Shown here in pieces: positions 38,288-48,058 of a DNA stretch of 64,000 bases. The translations under genes were made by a program, and so were the position numbers. The DNA lies in the NCBI RefSeq assembly GCF_011617705.1, contig NZ_CP050154.1, positions 1,488,001 through 1,552,000 of the forward strand, given 5' to 3'. Positions within the stretch are counted from its first letter, which is position 1. The number at the start of each line of letters is the position of its first letter. Source of the DNA: Brevibacterium limosum (lineage in GTDB: Bacteria; Actinomycetota; Actinomycetes; Actinomycetales; Brevibacteriaceae). The notes under the pieces were generated by a model. The model did not search any database and was not told the DNA's origin. It worked only from the letters and a program-made list of their open reading frames with translations.

Positions 38288-39277
38288 ATGAGCACTCCGG
38301 ATACCCCGTTCGCAGCATGGGCCGATGCCGCCTTCGTCAAGGGACACGGCACGCAGAACGACTTCGTCCTCATCTCCGACGACGACAGCAAGCTGGAGAT
38401 GCATCCCGAAGCCGTCGCCACACTCGCCGACCGGCGGGCCGGGCTCGGCGCCGACGGGATCATCCGCATCGTCCGTTCCGCAGCCAGCGGTATCCCGGGG
38501 GCCGCCGAACAGGCCGAAGCCGGAGCCGAATGGTTCATGGACTACTACAACAATGACGGCAGCCTGTCCGAGATGTGCGGCAACGGTGTCCGTGTCTTCG
38601 CTCACGCGCTCGTCACCAGCGGTCGCGTCTCTGCTGACGCCCGTGACATCCTCGTCGGCACCCGTGACGGCATCAAGACGGTGCGCACGACCCTCAACCC
38701 GGCTCTCGGCGTCCAGACCGGCGACGACGTCGTCGGTACGGGAGTGTCGGGACCGGGCTCGCCCGGCGATGCCTGGTACACGATCGACATGGGCGACTGG
38801 TCGCTCGACCCATCGAGCTCCGTGCTCGTGGACACCGGCGGCATCGAGGTCGCCCGCCCCGGCCTGCGCGTGTCCACCGGCAACCCCCACACCGTCGTCG
38901 CCCTGGCCGAGAACGCTGAGCTCGCAGCCGCCGACCTGCGCGATGCCCCACTCCTCGACCCTGTCCCGCCACAGGGATCCAACATCGAATACATCGTCAT
39001 GGAACCGGCCCGATCCGATGTGGCCGGGGGAGAAGGCGCTCTGCGCATGCGCGTGTTCGAACGCGGAGTCGGAGAGACCCGGTCCTGCGGAACGGGTGCC
39101 TGCGCGGCAGCGATCGCAGCCCACCACTGGGCCGGGGAGAAGTCACCTCTGCAATGGCGAGTCGATGTGCCCGGCGGTCAGCTGCGCATCGAAATCGAAC
39201 CCGATGTCGAGGGCACGAGCGGACGCGTCAGCCTCGCCGGGCCCGCGGTCCTCGTCGCCAGCGGCACGATCAGCTGA
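38288..39277 (+). CDS. dapF: Diaminopimelate epimerase
   Basis: DapF converts LL- to meso-diaminopimelate for peptidoglycan and lysine. The 329-residue product has KGHGTQNDFVLI at the start and both catalytic cysteines in their signatures: SEMCGNGVRVFAH near residue 97 and TRSCGTGACAAAIAA near 265. It is somewhat longer than the 275-residue E. coli enzyme because of inserts around residue 130-160, usual in actinobacteria. It has its own leaderless promoter, as expected if the upstream module was inserted into an older miaA-dapF order. Confidence 0.95.
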   Translation: MSTPDTPFAAWADAAFVKGHGTQNDFVLISDDDSKLEMHPEAVATLADRRAGLGADGIIRIVRSAASGIPGAAEQAEAGAEWFMDYYNNDGSLSEMCGNGVRVFAHALVTSGRVSADARDILVGTRDGIKTVRTTLNPALGVQTGDDVVGTGVSGPGSPGDAWYTIDMGDWSLDPSSSVLVDTGGIEVARPGLRVSTGNPHTVVALAENAELAAADLRDAPLLDPVPPQGSNIEYIVMEPARSDVAGGEGALRMRVFERGVGETRSCGTGACAAAIAAHHWAGEKSPLQWRVDVPGGQLRIEIEPDVEGTSGRVSLAGPAVLVASGTIS

Positions 39278-39289
39278 GTCGGTCGCGCC

Positions 39290-39904
39290 TCAGCCGCGCT
39301 CGACCGTGAGCACGCGGAAACCCTTCGACGAGCCCGTGCGCACGACCTCGAAGTCGTCGCCGAGCATCCCGGCGATCCACTTCTGCAGGGAATCGGCGCC
39401 GAGGTTCTTCGACACGACCAGGTCGGCGCGGCCGCCCGGGGCCAGGCGCGGCAGCCACATCTCCAACAGTTCGTGCAGCGCTTCCTTGCCGATGCGGATC
39501 GGCGGGTTCGACCGGATCGCGGCGAACTGCACATCATCGGGAACATCAGCGGCGGTGACCGTGCGAATCGATTCGAGACCCAGCCTGCGCGCATTCGCCG
39601 CCGTGGTCTCCAAGGAACGGGAGTTGACGTCGAGTGCCCACACCCGCACATCCACCTCGGCGTCCTGGGCATCCAGGGCCGTGTGCAGGGCGATCGGCCC
39701 CCAACCGCACCCGAGGTCGAGGATATCGCCGGCCGGCGGCTGCGGCAGATGACGCAGGAGCACAGCGGTGCCGAGGTCGAGGCGAGTGGGCGAGAACGTG
39801 CCTGATACGGTTTCGACGGTGACGGCGCGGCCGGCCAACTCGAGGTTCAATTCCCGCGACTTGGCCTCGCTGCTCGGCGATTCGGTGAAATAGTGCTCTG
39901 ACAC
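39290..39904 (-). CDS. RsmC-like class I methyltransferase (MTS domain)
   Basis: The 204-residue protein contains one MTS methyltransferase domain: LDLGTAVLLRHLP near residue 50, ILDLGCGWGPIALHTALDA (SAM-binding, about 66-84), and FAAIRSNPPIRIGKE near 125, whose NPPI is the catalytic motif of N-methylating enzymes acting on rRNA guanine or amine groups. Such single-domain proteins are annotated as 16S rRNA G1207 methyltransferase-like. GTG 39904 is chosen because TACACT, a -10, ends 6 bases before it and homologues begin EHYF; longer starts would overlap that promoter. Confidence 0.83.
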   Translation of the reverse strand: MSEHYFTESPSSEAKSRELNLELAGRAVTVETVSGTFSPTRLDLGTAVLLRHLPQPPAGDILDLGCGWGPIALHTALDAQDAEVDVRVWALDVNSRSLETTAANARRLGLESIRTVTAADVPDDVQFAAIRSNPPIRIGKEALHELLEMWLPRLAPGGRADLVVSKNLGADSLQKWIAGMLGDDFEVVRTGSSKGFRVLTVERG

Positions 39905-39910
39905 CGTTTC

Positions 39911-39916
39911 AGTGTA
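39911..39916 (-). promoter_or_regulatory. -10 element (TACACT on the minus strand) for leaderless rsmC-like gene
   Basis: The element ends 6 bases before GTG 39904 on the minus strand. Confidence 0.5.
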
Positions 39917-40033
39917 GACGGCTGTGGGATAATTGATGGACATCACCGTCGGTGCGCATCGCCGCGACCGGTGCGAAGCATGACGACGTCCGCACGAGAA
40001 GTCCCGTGCTGACGGCAGAGAACAAAGGAATGA

Positions 40034-41506
40034 ATGACGTCTGAAGACAAAGAGCGTCGCAACGCGATGCTCGACCGTGTGCTCTCCCGAGGTGCCCAAG
40101 CCCTCGATGATCACGACACCATCCCCGAGGACGACCAGTTCGACCTCGCCGAGCGTGCCGCCCTCACCCGGGTGGCCGGACTCTCCACCGAACTCGAAGA
40201 CATCACCGAGGTCGAATACCGTCAGGTCCGCCTCGAACGCGTCGTCCTCGCGGGCATCTGGAACACCACCCAGGCCGAAGCCGAGAACTCGATCCGAGAA
40301 CTCGCGGCGCTGGCCGAAACCGCGGGCTCCGAGGTCCTCGACGCGCTCATCCAACGCCGCGACAAGCCGGATCCGGGCACCTACCTCGGCAAAGGCAAGG
40401 CCGCCGAGCTCGCTGAGGTCGTCGCCTCCGTCGGCGCCGACACCGTGATCATCGACTCCGAACTCGCTCCCAGCCAGAGGCGCGGACTCGAGGACGTCAT
40501 CAAGGTCAAGGTCGTCGACCGCGTCGCGCTCATCCTCGACATCTTCGCCCAGCATGCGAAATCCCGCGAAGGCAAGGCCCAGGTCGAACTCGCCCAACTC
40601 GAATACCTCCTGCCGCGTCTGCGCGGTTGGGGTGAGTCACTGTCCCGCCAGGCCGGTGGCCGGGTCGCCGGCGGTGCCGGGATCGGCTCCCGCGGGCCTG
40701 GTGAGACGAAGATCGAGCTCGACCGCCGCCGCATCCGCGCCCGGATGTCGAAGCTGCGCCGCGAGATCAACGCCATGGCACCGTCCCGGGAGACGAAGCG
40801 GAAGAACCGCGCCCGGCACCATGTGCCCTCCGTTGCGATCGTCGGGTACACGAACGCGGGCAAATCCTCCCTGCTCAACCTGCTCACCGACGCCGAGGTG
40901 ATGGTGCAGAACGCCCTCTTCGCCACTCTCGACCCGACCGTCCGTCAGGCCAAGACCGCCGACGGCATCGTCTTCACCTACACGGACACCGTCGGTTTCG
41001 TCCGCAACCTGCCTCACCAGCTCGTCGAAGCCTTCCGCTCGACACTGGAGGAGGCCGCCGGTTCGGATCTGCTCCTCCACGTCGTCGACGCCTCCCACCC
41101 GGATCCGCACGGGCAGATCCAGGCCGTGCGCGACGTCCTGGGGGAGGTCGAGACCGGGGACATCCCCGAACTGCTCGTGTTCAACAAGGCCGATATCGCC
41201 GAGGAGGCCGTGATCACCGGGCTGCGCGCGGAGTATCCCGATGCCCAGTTCGTCTCCGCCGTGTCGAAGGAAGGCATCGATGACCTCATCGAGGCCATCG
41301 AGGACCGACTGCCGGTCCCGGACATCGACATGACCGTGCTCATTCCCTACGAACGTGGTGACCTCGTGTCGAAGATCTACGCCCTCGGCACGGTCGAACA
41401 CGAATCGCACGGCGCAGAAGGCACCAGCCTGCAGGCGAAGGTGCCGACCGAACTCGTCGACGAACTGCGCGAATTCCAACGTCCGGACCTGGTCATCGAC
41501 GAGTGA
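40034..41506 (+). CDS. hflX: Ribosome-associated GTPase HflX
   Basis: HflX binds the 50S subunit and splits stalled or hibernating ribosomes. The 490-residue protein has the N-terminal HflX domain with GKGKAAELAEVV near residue 117, a glycine-rich linker (GAGIGSRGPGETKIELDRRR near 213), and the G domain with G1 VGYTNAGKSSLLN near 270, G3 DTVGFVRNLPHQL near 317 and G4 NKAD near 385. AAAGGA precedes the ATG. Its stop overlaps the GTG of the helicase gene (GTGA), so both are co-translated. Confidence 0.95.
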   Translation: MTSEDKERRNAMLDRVLSRGAQALDDHDTIPEDDQFDLAERAALTRVAGLSTELEDITEVEYRQVRLERVVLAGIWNTTQAEAENSIRELAALAETAGSEVLDALIQRRDKPDPGTYLGKGKAAELAEVVASVGADTVIIDSELAPSQRRGLEDVIKVKVVDRVALILDIFAQHAKSREGKAQVELAQLEYLLPRLRGWGESLSRQAGGRVAGGAGIGSRGPGETKIELDRRRIRARMSKLRREINAMAPSRETKRKNRARHHVPSVAIVGYTNAGKSSLLNLLTDAEVMVQNALFATLDPTVRQAKTADGIVFTYTDTVGFVRNLPHQLVEAFRSTLEEAAGSDLLLHVVDASHPDPHGQIQAVRDVLGEVETGDIPELLVFNKADIAEEAVITGLRAEYPDAQFVSAVSKEGIDDLIEAIEDRLPVPDIDMTVLIPYERGDLVSKIYALGTVEHESHGAEGTSLQAKVPTELVDELREFQRPDLVIDE

Positions 41507-43473
41507 AGGCTGTCGACAACCTCCTCGAATCCGCTGTCGGCGCCATCGGCGGGTCGCCACGAGGAGGTCAGCAGGAGATGGCCCAGGCGGTCGCCTCGGC
41601 GGTGGACAAGGGAATCCACCTGCTCGTCCAGGCGGGAACCGGCACCGGCAAATCCCTGGCCTACCTCGTGCCGGCGACCGAATACGTCACTCGCACCGGT
41701 GGAAAGGTCGTCGTGTCCACGGCGACCCTGGCCCTGCAGACGCAGATCATCCACCGCGATCTGCCGCGACTGTTCAAGGCCGTGAAGAAGGATCTCGATC
41801 CGCTGCCCAGGGCAGCTCTGCTCAAGGGGCGGCGGAACTATGTGTGCAAGCACAAGCTCGCCGGCGGGTATCCCGACGAAGGAGAGGGAATGCTCTTCGA
41901 CCTCGGCGCCGACGCCGAGGCGGGACGCAAACCCACCGAACGCTCCGGGCTGGGGGAGGAGATCCAACGGATCCGCACCTGGAAGAAGACCACCGACACA
42001 GGCGACCGGGACGACCTCATGCCCGGTGTCAGCGATCGTGCCTGGTCACAGGTGTCGGTCAACGCCTTCGACTGCCTCGGTTCGAACTGTCCGCTGTTCA
42101 CCGAATGCTTCGCCGAGCTGGCCCGGAACAAGGCCGCCGAGGCCGATATCGTCGTGACGAACCATGCCCTGCTGGCCATCGACGCCTTCGGAGAATCGAA
42201 CGTTCTGCCCGAACACGATGTCATCATCATCGACGAGGCCCACGAGCTCAAGGACCGGGTGACCAGCGCACTGTCCGGTCAGATCAACACGAGCATGCTC
42301 TCGGCGGCGACGAGTTCGGTCCGGAAACACACCACCGTCCAAGACGGGGTCGTCTCCCTGCTCGATTCCGCCGCGGCAGCACTCGAACGCGCACAGAAAT
42401 CGGTGCCCGAGGGGCTCATCTTGCATATGAGCGAGGCACTCGGACTGGCCATGGCGCAGATCCGTGATTCGGCACGCCAGATCATCAACGACATCGGCGG
42501 CAAGACCGAGGACGCCGATGCCGGTCGGCAGATGGCCAAGGCCCGCTGTCAGGAGATCTTCGAACTCGCCGAGCGCTTCTGCGACCCGGGCAAGAACGAT
42601 GTCATCTGGCTCTCGCGCTCGACCTTCAGGGAGAAGGAGACGACGAACCTCGTCGTCGCTCCCCTGAGTGTTGCCGGCACCATGCGCAACGGCATCTTCG
42701 AAGAGTCCACGGTCGTGGCCACCTCGGCGACCCTGTCCCTGGGCGGGAACTTCGACGCGGTCGCCGCCTCGTTGGGGCTCTTCGGACCCGATGCCCCGAA
42801 GTGGGACAGCCTCGATGTGGGATCGCCCTTCGACTATGGGAAGCAGGGCATCCTCTACGTCGCCTCCCACCTGCCCAAGCCCGGACGCAGCGGGCTGAGC
42901 GAGGAGGCGCTGACGGAGCTCGAGGAACTCGTCGAGGCGTCGAACGGCGGAGCGCTGGGCCTGTTCTCCTCCCGTGCTGCGGCGAACGCAGCGGCAGAAC
43001 TCCTGCGGAAGAAGCTCGATCTCCCGATCCTGCTCCAAGGCGACGACGGCCTGCCGGCGCTGGTCTCCGAGTTCACGGCCGATGATCAGACCTGCCTGTT
43101 CGGGACCATGTCGCTGTGGCAGGGAGTCGATGTGCCGGGACGCACGAACCGACTGGTCATCATCGACCGTCTCCCGTTCCCACGCCCCGACGACCCGCTC
43201 ATGCAGGCTCGAGCACGCGATGCCGACCAGCGCGGAGTCAACGGATTCATGGCCGTCTCGGCCACCCATGCGGCCCTGCGCCTGGCTCAGGGAGCCGGAC
43301 GCCTCATCCGGTCGACCAAGGACAGGGGAGTGGTCGCCGTGCTCGACTCGCGGCTGCGCTCGGCCCGGTACGCCGGTTTCCTCGTCAACTCGATGCCGAG
43401 GATGTGGCCGACGACGAACTCCGGTCTCGTGCGCAAGAGCCTGGCACGGCTGGCCGAGACCGACGAAGGATGA
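41503..43473 (+). CDS. dinG: DinG-like ATP-dependent DNA helicase (XPD family, Fe-S)
   Basis: The 656-residue superfamily 2 helicase should unwind 5' overhang or structured DNA during repair. It has motif I QAGTGTGKSLAY near residue 42, four cysteines suited to a 4Fe-4S cluster (YVCKHK near 115 and CLGSNCPLFTEC near 190), the DEAH box IIIDEAHE near 241, and motifs V-VI near the end (LWQGVDVPG, QGAGRLIRS). The GTG start overlaps the hflX stop. No SOS box was seen before this operon, although lexA is the next gene. Confidence 0.92.
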   Translation: MKAVDNLLESAVGAIGGSPRGGQQEMAQAVASAVDKGIHLLVQAGTGTGKSLAYLVPATEYVTRTGGKVVVSTATLALQTQIIHRDLPRLFKAVKKDLDPLPRAALLKGRRNYVCKHKLAGGYPDEGEGMLFDLGADAEAGRKPTERSGLGEEIQRIRTWKKTTDTGDRDDLMPGVSDRAWSQVSVNAFDCLGSNCPLFTECFAELARNKAAEADIVVTNHALLAIDAFGESNVLPEHDVIIIDEAHELKDRVTSALSGQINTSMLSAATSSVRKHTTVQDGVVSLLDSAAAALERAQKSVPEGLILHMSEALGLAMAQIRDSARQIINDIGGKTEDADAGRQMAKARCQEIFELAERFCDPGKNDVIWLSRSTFREKETTNLVVAPLSVAGTMRNGIFEESTVVATSATLSLGGNFDAVAASLGLFGPDAPKWDSLDVGSPFDYGKQGILYVASHLPKPGRSGLSEEALTELEELVEASNGGALGLFSSRAAANAAAELLRKKLDLPILLQGDDGLPALVSEFTADDQTCLFGTMSLWQGVDVPGRTNRLVIIDRLPFPRPDDPLMQARARDADQRGVNGFMAVSATHAALRLAQGAGRLIRSTKDRGVVAVLDSRLRSARYAGFLVNSMPRMWPTTNSGLVRKSLARLAETDEG

Positions 43474-43475
43474 CA

Positions 43476-43510
43476 CAAAGGCCCGCGACCGAATCGGTCG
43501 CGGGCCTTTG
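43476..43510. terminator. Bidirectional terminator between dinG and lexA
   Basis: A perfect palindromic stem of about 16 bp (AAAGGCCCGCGACC on the left arm) has A and T runs at its two ends, so it can stop transcription from both converging genes. Confidence 0.85.
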
Positions 43511-43539
43511 CATTTCGGCAGCGGAGAGCCGACAGAGGG

Positions 43540-44298
43540 TCAGAGGCGGCGGACGACAGCGACGACGAGGCCCATGATCTGCGCGTAGGTGCCGTCGATG
43601 GGCTCGTAGTTCTCGTTCTGCGGCATCAGCCACTGCTGACCGGCCTTGCGCTTGAGGGTCTTCACCGTGGCCTCGCCGTCGAGCAGTGCTGCGACGATCT
43701 GACCGTTGTCAGCGGTGTGCTGCTTGCGCACGACCACCCAGTCGTCGTGGCAGATGGCGGCTTCGATCATCGAATCGCCGACGACCTTGAGCAGGAACAT
43801 GTCACCGGAGCCGACCACCTGGGTCGGCAGCGAGAAGACATCGTCGACTTCCTGTTCGGCCAGGATCGGGCCACCGGCGGCGATGCGGCCGACGACCGGA
43901 ACCTGGACCGTGTTGTTGGACAGCTCCTCGTACTTCGCGCGCTCGGCCTCTTCCTCTTCGAACGGATTGACCACTTCGATGGCACGCGGGCGCTTCGGGT
44001 CGCGACGGACATAGCCGAGGCGCTCGAGCTGGGAGAGCTGGTGGGCGACGCTCGAGAGGGAAGCCAGTCCTGCGGCCCTGCCGATCTCGCGCATGCTCGG
44101 CGGGTAGCCGTTGGTGACGACCGCGCGTTCGATGGTTTCGAGCACGAGACGCTGACGAGGAGTCAGGCGGAAATCGCCCTCACCGGTCGATCCCTCGGGG
44201 ATCTGGACCACGTCGTCGTCATCGCTGCGAGCGGCAGCGATCTCGCTGGCAACATCTTCGTTGCGAGGCCTGCCTCTGCCTCGTTTGTTCTGAACCAT
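43540..44298 (-). CDS. lexA: SOS repressor LexA
   Basis: LexA represses SOS genes until RecA filaments stimulate its self-cleavage. The 252-residue protein has a Gly/Arg/Asp-rich N-terminal extension of about 40 residues, a winged helix ([15 protein letters not shown] then [20 protein letters not shown]), and an S24 peptidase domain. The Ala-Gly cleavage pair is in GRIAAGGP near residue 137, the nucleophile serine in [11 protein letters not shown] near 174, and the general-base lysine in ATVKTLKRK near 213. It is divergent from a LysM gene, with an SOS box between. Confidence 0.96.
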   Translation of the reverse strand: MVQNKRGRGRPRNEDVASEIAAARSDDDDVVQIPEGSTGEGDFRLTPRQRLVLETIERAVVTNGYPPSMREIGRAAGLASLSSVAHQLSQLERLGYVRRDPKRPRAIEVVNPFEEEEAERAKYEELSNNTVQVPVVGRIAAGGPILAEQEVDDVFSLPTQVVGSGDMFLLKVVGDSMIEAAICHDDWVVVRKQHTADNGQIVAALLDGEATVKTLKRKAGQQWLMPQNENYEPIDGTYAQIMGLVVAVVRRL

Positions 44299-44475
44299 TG
44301 CTCGTTCCCCTTCGTTCTATTCCCTGCCGCTGAACGCCGTGATCTCCGCTTCGGAGATTCTCGTGTCAGTGCCGACTGAGATGGTTCTGACAGATCAATC
44401 AACAACGCTGGTTCCCTCTCATTGTCGCATAGATGTTCGAGTCGGACTGGACATTTGTTCGATTGGCATGTTGAA

Positions 44476-44491
44476 TAGAACAGACGTTCTA
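44476..44491. promoter_or_regulatory. SOS box shared by lexA and the LysM gene
   Basis: TAGAACAGACGTTCTA is a perfect palindrome apart from its 4-base centre and fits GAAC-N4-GTTC. It lies 42 bases before the LysM ATG and 178 bases before the lexA ATG. GTTCGA half-sites at about 44430 and 44456 may be a second, weaker site nearer lexA. Confidence 0.8.
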
Positions 44492-44532
44492 CCGATTACT
44501 GGTGGAATCGTACGAATGAAAGAGGTAATGCG

Positions 44533-44871
44533 ATGTCTGCACAGAACACCGAGCTGCGCCTGACCACTCGTGGACGCCAGGCTGTGCGCCTTCTCCGGAC
44601 CCTGCTCGTCGCTCTCGTCGTCATCGGCGGAGCGCTCCTCCTCGCCACCCAGTCGTTCTCGGCCGCTGCTGTCGCCGAATCGGAGACGGAGAGTGTCGGC
44701 ATCGATGCCGACGCCGTCGTCGTCGGTGAAGGCGAATCGCTGTGGACCGTGGCTTCGAATCTCGGCCTCGACCGCGACACCCGCGATGTCGTGGCCGATA
44801 TCGCCGAGATCAATCACCTGGACACCCCGACCGTCCACCCCGGCCAGACCCTCGACGTCCCCGTCCGCTGA
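44533..44871 (+). CDS. SOS-induced LysM protein, probable cell-division inhibitor (YneA/ChiZ-like)
   Basis: The 112-residue protein has a short basic N-terminus, one membrane segment (about residues 22-42, TLLVALVVIGGALLLATQ) and a C-terminal LysM domain (VVGEGESLWTVASNLGLDRD to HPGQTLDVPV, about 60-112) that should bind peptidoglycan. Placement divergent from lexA across an SOS box matches YneA of Bacillus and Rv2719c/ChiZ of mycobacteria, which stall septation after DNA damage. No hydrolase domain is present, so inhibition by binding is more likely than wall cleavage. AGAGG precedes the ATG. Confidence 0.85.
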   Translation: MSAQNTELRLTTRGRQAVRLLRTLLVALVVIGGALLLATQSFSAAAVAESETESVGIDADAVVVGEGESLWTVASNLGLDRDTRDVVADIAEINHLDTPTVHPGQTLDVPVR

Positions 44872-44944
44872 GGGTCGGCCGGATCCGGCCGCCTCGGCGA
44901 GTCTCGTGGCCCGACCCGCCGCCCGGGCGGCGTGGGCCCCTCGG

Positions 44945-44950
44945 TAGAAT
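44945..44950 (+). promoter_or_regulatory. -10 element (TAGAAT) for the his operon
   Basis: TAGAAT ends 7 bases before GTG 44958. No histidine leader peptide or T-box is visible upstream. Confidence 0.5.
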
Positions 44951-44957
44951 GATCGCC

Positions 44958-46136
44958 GTGGGAAACATCGAATCTCTGCCAGTGCGGTCCGACCTCGTCG
45001 GCCTCAAGCCCTACGGGGCTCCGCACCTCAATGTGCCGGTCCAGCTCAACGTCAACGAGAACGCCTATCCGCTTCCGGACGTCGTCGTCGACAGCATGCG
45101 CGCCGCCGTCGATGATCACTTCTCGGGACTCAACCGATATCCCGACCGCGAATTCACCGCTCTGCGCGAAGACCTCGTGACCTACCTGGACGGTGTGAAC
45201 GAACGCGCCGGAGACACCGTCGAACTCGATCCCTCCATGATCTGGGCAGCCAATGGTTCGAACGAAGTGCTCAGCCATATCGTGCAGGCCTTCGGCGGGC
45301 CCGGGCGGACCGTCCTCGGGTTCACCCCCTCCTATTCGATGCACCCGCTCATCACCACGGGCACCGGCGCCGAATGGCAGCACGTCGAACGCAAGGACGA
45401 CTTCACTCTCGATGCCGACGCGGTCGCCTCCGAGGTGGCCCGTGCGAATCCGGACATCGTCTTCCTCTGCACTCCGAACAACCCGACCGGCACCTCGATC
45501 GGACTCGACGTCATCGAGGCCGCCTACGACAACTGTTCGGGAATCGTCATCGTCGACGAGGCGTACGCGGAGTTCTCCCGCCCCGCCAAGTCCTCGGCCA
45601 TGACCCTGCTCGATGGACGGCCCCGCCTCGTCGTCTCCCGCACCATGAGCAAGGCCTTCGCCTGCGCCGGACTGCGGCTGGGCTACGCCATCGCCGCCCC
45701 TGAGCTCATCGACGTCCTTCGCCTCGTTCGCCTGCCCTACCACCTGTCCGAGGTCACCCAGGTCCTCGCCTGCACCGCACTCGAACACGCTGAGCTGCTG
45801 CTGGGCAACGTCGATCGGCTCATCGACTCACGCAACCGGATGGCAAGCCACCTCGCAGAGGCCGGGTTCACCGTCCACGACAGCGATTCGAACTTCGTCC
45901 TCTTCGGCAACATCTCCTCACCGGCCGATCTGTGGCAGAAGCTGTGTGACCGCGGAGTCCTCATCCGCGATATCGGCATCACCGGCCACGCCCGCGTCAA
46001 CGCCGGCACCGAGGAGGAGACCGCAGCGTTCCTGACCGCCATCGACGACATCCTCGCCGAATCCCCGGACACCCTCGAGGAACGTCCGCAGGCTCCAACC
46101 CCGTCATCCGCCGCCCCGACGAAAGGCACTCCATGA
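44958..46136 (+). CDS. hisC: Histidinol-phosphate aminotransferase
   Basis: HisC converts imidazole-acetol phosphate and glutamate to histidinol phosphate. The 392-residue PLP enzyme (fold type I) shows [15 protein letters not shown] near residue 55, [14 protein letters not shown] near 172, [11 protein letters not shown] near 200, and the PLP lysine in [18 protein letters not shown] near 230. GTG 44958 is chosen because the -10 lies directly before it; ATG 44949 is in frame but falls inside the promoter. The end overlaps hisB as ATGA, and a Pro/Ala-rich tail of about 25 residues is present. Confidence 0.94.
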   Translation: MGNIESLPVRSDLVGLKPYGAPHLNVPVQLNVNENAYPLPDVVVDSMRAAVDDHFSGLNRYPDREFTALREDLVTYLDGVNERAGDTVELDPSMIWAANGSNEVLSHIVQAFGGPGRTVLGFTPSYSMHPLITTGTGAEWQHVERKDDFTLDADAVASEVARANPDIVFLCTPNNPTGTSIGLDVIEAAYDNCSGIVIVDEAYAEFSRPAKSSAMTLLDGRPRLVVSRTMSKAFACAGLRLGYAIAAPELIDVLRLVRLPYHLSEVTQVLACTALEHAELLLGNVDRLIDSRNRMASHLAEAGFTVHDSDSNFVLFGNISSPADLWQKLCDRGVLIRDIGITGHARVNAGTEEETAAFLTAIDDILAESPDTLEERPQAPTPSSAAPTKGTP

Positions 46137-46729
46137 GGCAGGCCCAGAACTCACGCACCACGTCCGAGTCCACGGTGTCCGTGTCCGTCAACCTCGACGG
46201 CACCGGCTCCTCGAACATCTCGACTTCCGTGCCGTTCTTCGACCATATGCTCACCGCCCTGTCGAAGCACTCGATGATCGACCTCGACATCACCGCCACC
46301 GGCGACACGCACATCGACGTCCACCACACCGTCGAAGACACCTCGATCGTGCTCGGCCAGACCCTGCGCGAAGCACTCGGCGACAAGGTCGGCATCCGCC
46401 GCTACGGCTTCGCTGCCGTGCCGCTGGACGAGGCCTTGGCCCAGTGCGTCGTCGACGTCTCGGGTCGCCCCTACTTCGTCCACGAAGGCGAGCCCGAAGG
46501 CCAGCAGTACCACCTCATCGGCGGCCACTTCACCGGTTCGATGACCTCCCACTCGCTGGAATCGATCGCCTTCAACGGCGGACTGACCGTCCACCTCGAC
46601 CTGGTGCGCGGTCGCGACCCGCACCACATCGTCGAAGCCGAGTTCAAGGCCTTCGCCCGCGCGCTGCGCGAGGCCGTCGAAACCGATCCGCGCAGCAACT
46701 CCGTTCCCAGCACCAAGGGAGTCCTGTGA
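46133..46729 (+). CDS. hisB: Imidazoleglycerol-phosphate dehydratase
   Basis: HisB dehydrates imidazoleglycerol phosphate to imidazole-acetol phosphate. The 198-residue protein is the monofunctional form without the phosphatase domain. It carries the manganese-binding motifs [13 protein letters not shown] near residue 39, [15 protein letters not shown] near 64, the middle [15 protein letters not shown] near 128 and [20 protein letters not shown] near 164. Both ends overlap neighbours by 4 bases (ATGA, GTGA), giving tight operon coupling. Confidence 0.96.
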   Translation: MRQAQNSRTTSESTVSVSVNLDGTGSSNISTSVPFFDHMLTALSKHSMIDLDITATGDTHIDVHHTVEDTSIVLGQTLREALGDKVGIRRYGFAAVPLDEALAQCVVDVSGRPYFVHEGEPEGQQYHLIGGHFTGSMTSHSLESIAFNGGLTVHLDLVRGRDPHHIVEAEFKAFARALREAVETDPRSNSVPSTKGVL

Positions 46730-47328
46730 GTACGACCGTCATCGTGACCCCGTTCGGGGTCGCCCAACAGCTGGCCGCCGCCTGCGTGCTGTCGAATATC
46801 TCCGGCACCATCGTGCCGATCGGCGACTTCAGCGGAATCGTGCTCGCCGACACGGATGTCAAAGCCGGCAACGAGGCGGCCGCAGCGATCTCGAAGCTCG
46901 CGGGCAAACATGAGGTCCTGCTCCTCGTGCGCAGCGAAGAGCAGATCGACGCGGGCCACTACCGTCACGGCAGCCGCGAATCCGACGTGCCGGCCGGACT
47001 GGCGCTGAAGAACCTGCCCGATGTGCTCGAGGGACTGCTGCTCGAGACCGTTGCCGCAGAAGACGTCGAAGGCAGTATCCCGACCTCATCGATGACGAAG
47101 CTGCAGGCCAGCGCCGCCACCATGAGCCCGGGCCGGGCCGCCATGGCACGCACGGCACTGCTGTGGATCATCGCCGCAGTCCTCGCCGGACTCGTCACCG
47201 CCTTCGGCATTGCGCTGGGCCTGGGCGGAAACACCATCGCCTGGGTCGTCGCCGCCCTCGGCGTCATCGTCCTCGGATTCTCCCTGTGGAGGATCTGGTC
47301 GGTGCTGAGCAAGGGCGCGAAACGATGA
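46726..47328 (+). CDS. Membrane protein of unknown function inside the his operon
   Basis: The 200-residue product has a soluble N-terminal half (about 1-135) starting [19 protein letters not shown], with no recognised domain, and two C-terminal membrane helices (about 142-165 and 168-190). Its GTG overlaps the hisB stop and its end overlaps hisH as ATGA, so it is fully embedded in histidine biosynthesis, although no known histidine enzyme is membrane-bound. It may be an unrelated passenger or a regulator or anchor. Confidence 0.7.
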   Translation: MSTTVIVTPFGVAQQLAAACVLSNISGTIVPIGDFSGIVLADTDVKAGNEAAAAISKLAGKHEVLLLVRSEEQIDAGHYRHGSRESDVPAGLALKNLPDVLEGLLLETVAAEDVEGSIPTSSMTKLQASAATMSPGRAAMARTALLWIIAAVLAGLVTAFGIALGLGGNTIAWVVAALGVIVLGFSLWRIWSVLSKGAKR

Positions 47329-47999
47329 CGACGGTTGCCGTCCTCGACTACGGAGCCGGCAATGTCCGCTCCGCCGTGCGTGCTGTCGCCGCAGCCGGCG
47401 CCGAGGTCACGCTCACGGCCGACCACGATGTCATCAACGACTCCGACGGACTGCTGGTTCCCGGCGTCGGCGCCTTCTCCGCCGTGATGGCGGGACTGGA
47501 GAACGTCGGGGGAGTCGAACTCATCCGTGCCCGCCACGAACAGGGCCGACCGCTGCTCGGCATCTGCGTCGGTCTGCAGGTGTTCTTCGCCCGCGGTGAG
47601 GAACACCGAGTCAAGACCGAAGGCATCGGCCTGTGGCCCGGAGCCGTCACCGCGCTCGAGGCCCCGGTCATCCCGCATATGGGGTGGTCGAAGGTCACCG
47701 CGCCCGCAGACTCGGCAATGTTCGCCGGCATCGGAGACGAACGCTTCTATTTCGTCCATTCCTATGCCGCCGCCGAACCACCGCCGGGCACGATCGTGAC
47801 GACCTCCCGCCACGGCAGCGATTTCGTCGCCGCCGTCGAAGACGGCACGACCTGGGCCGCGCAGTTCCATCCCGAGAAATCCGCCGAGGCGGGGGCCCGG
47901 CTGCTGCGCAACTGGCTCGCCTCGTTCGCGGCCGACAGCAGCCCAGGCAGCGACTCCGGCCGTACCGGCACCAACCCCACAGACGCACTCAGCTCCTGA
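47325..47999 (+). CDS. hisH: Imidazole glycerol phosphate synthase, glutamine amidotransferase subunit
   Basis: HisH frees ammonia from glutamine for HisF. The 224-residue class I amidotransferase has [16 protein letters not shown] at the start, the nucleophile cysteine in [10 protein letters not shown] near residue 83, [10 protein letters not shown] near 118 and the catalytic His-x-Glu in AAQFHPEKS near 187. About 20 extra residues, Ser/Gly-rich, close the protein. HisF is not in the window, so it lies elsewhere. Confidence 0.95.
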   Translation: MTTVAVLDYGAGNVRSAVRAVAAAGAEVTLTADHDVINDSDGLLVPGVGAFSAVMAGLENVGGVELIRARHEQGRPLLGICVGLQVFFARGEEHRVKTEGIGLWPGAVTALEAPVIPHMGWSKVTAPADSAMFAGIGDERFYFVHSYAAAEPPPGTIVTTSRHGSDFVAAVEDGTTWAAQFHPEKSAEAGARLLRNWLASFAADSSPGSDSGRTGTNPTDALSS

Positions 48000-48058
48000 C
48001 CGAGCACACCGACTATGGTTGCCCGCAAACCCCGTGGCACCCTGGCAGAAAGGTCACA

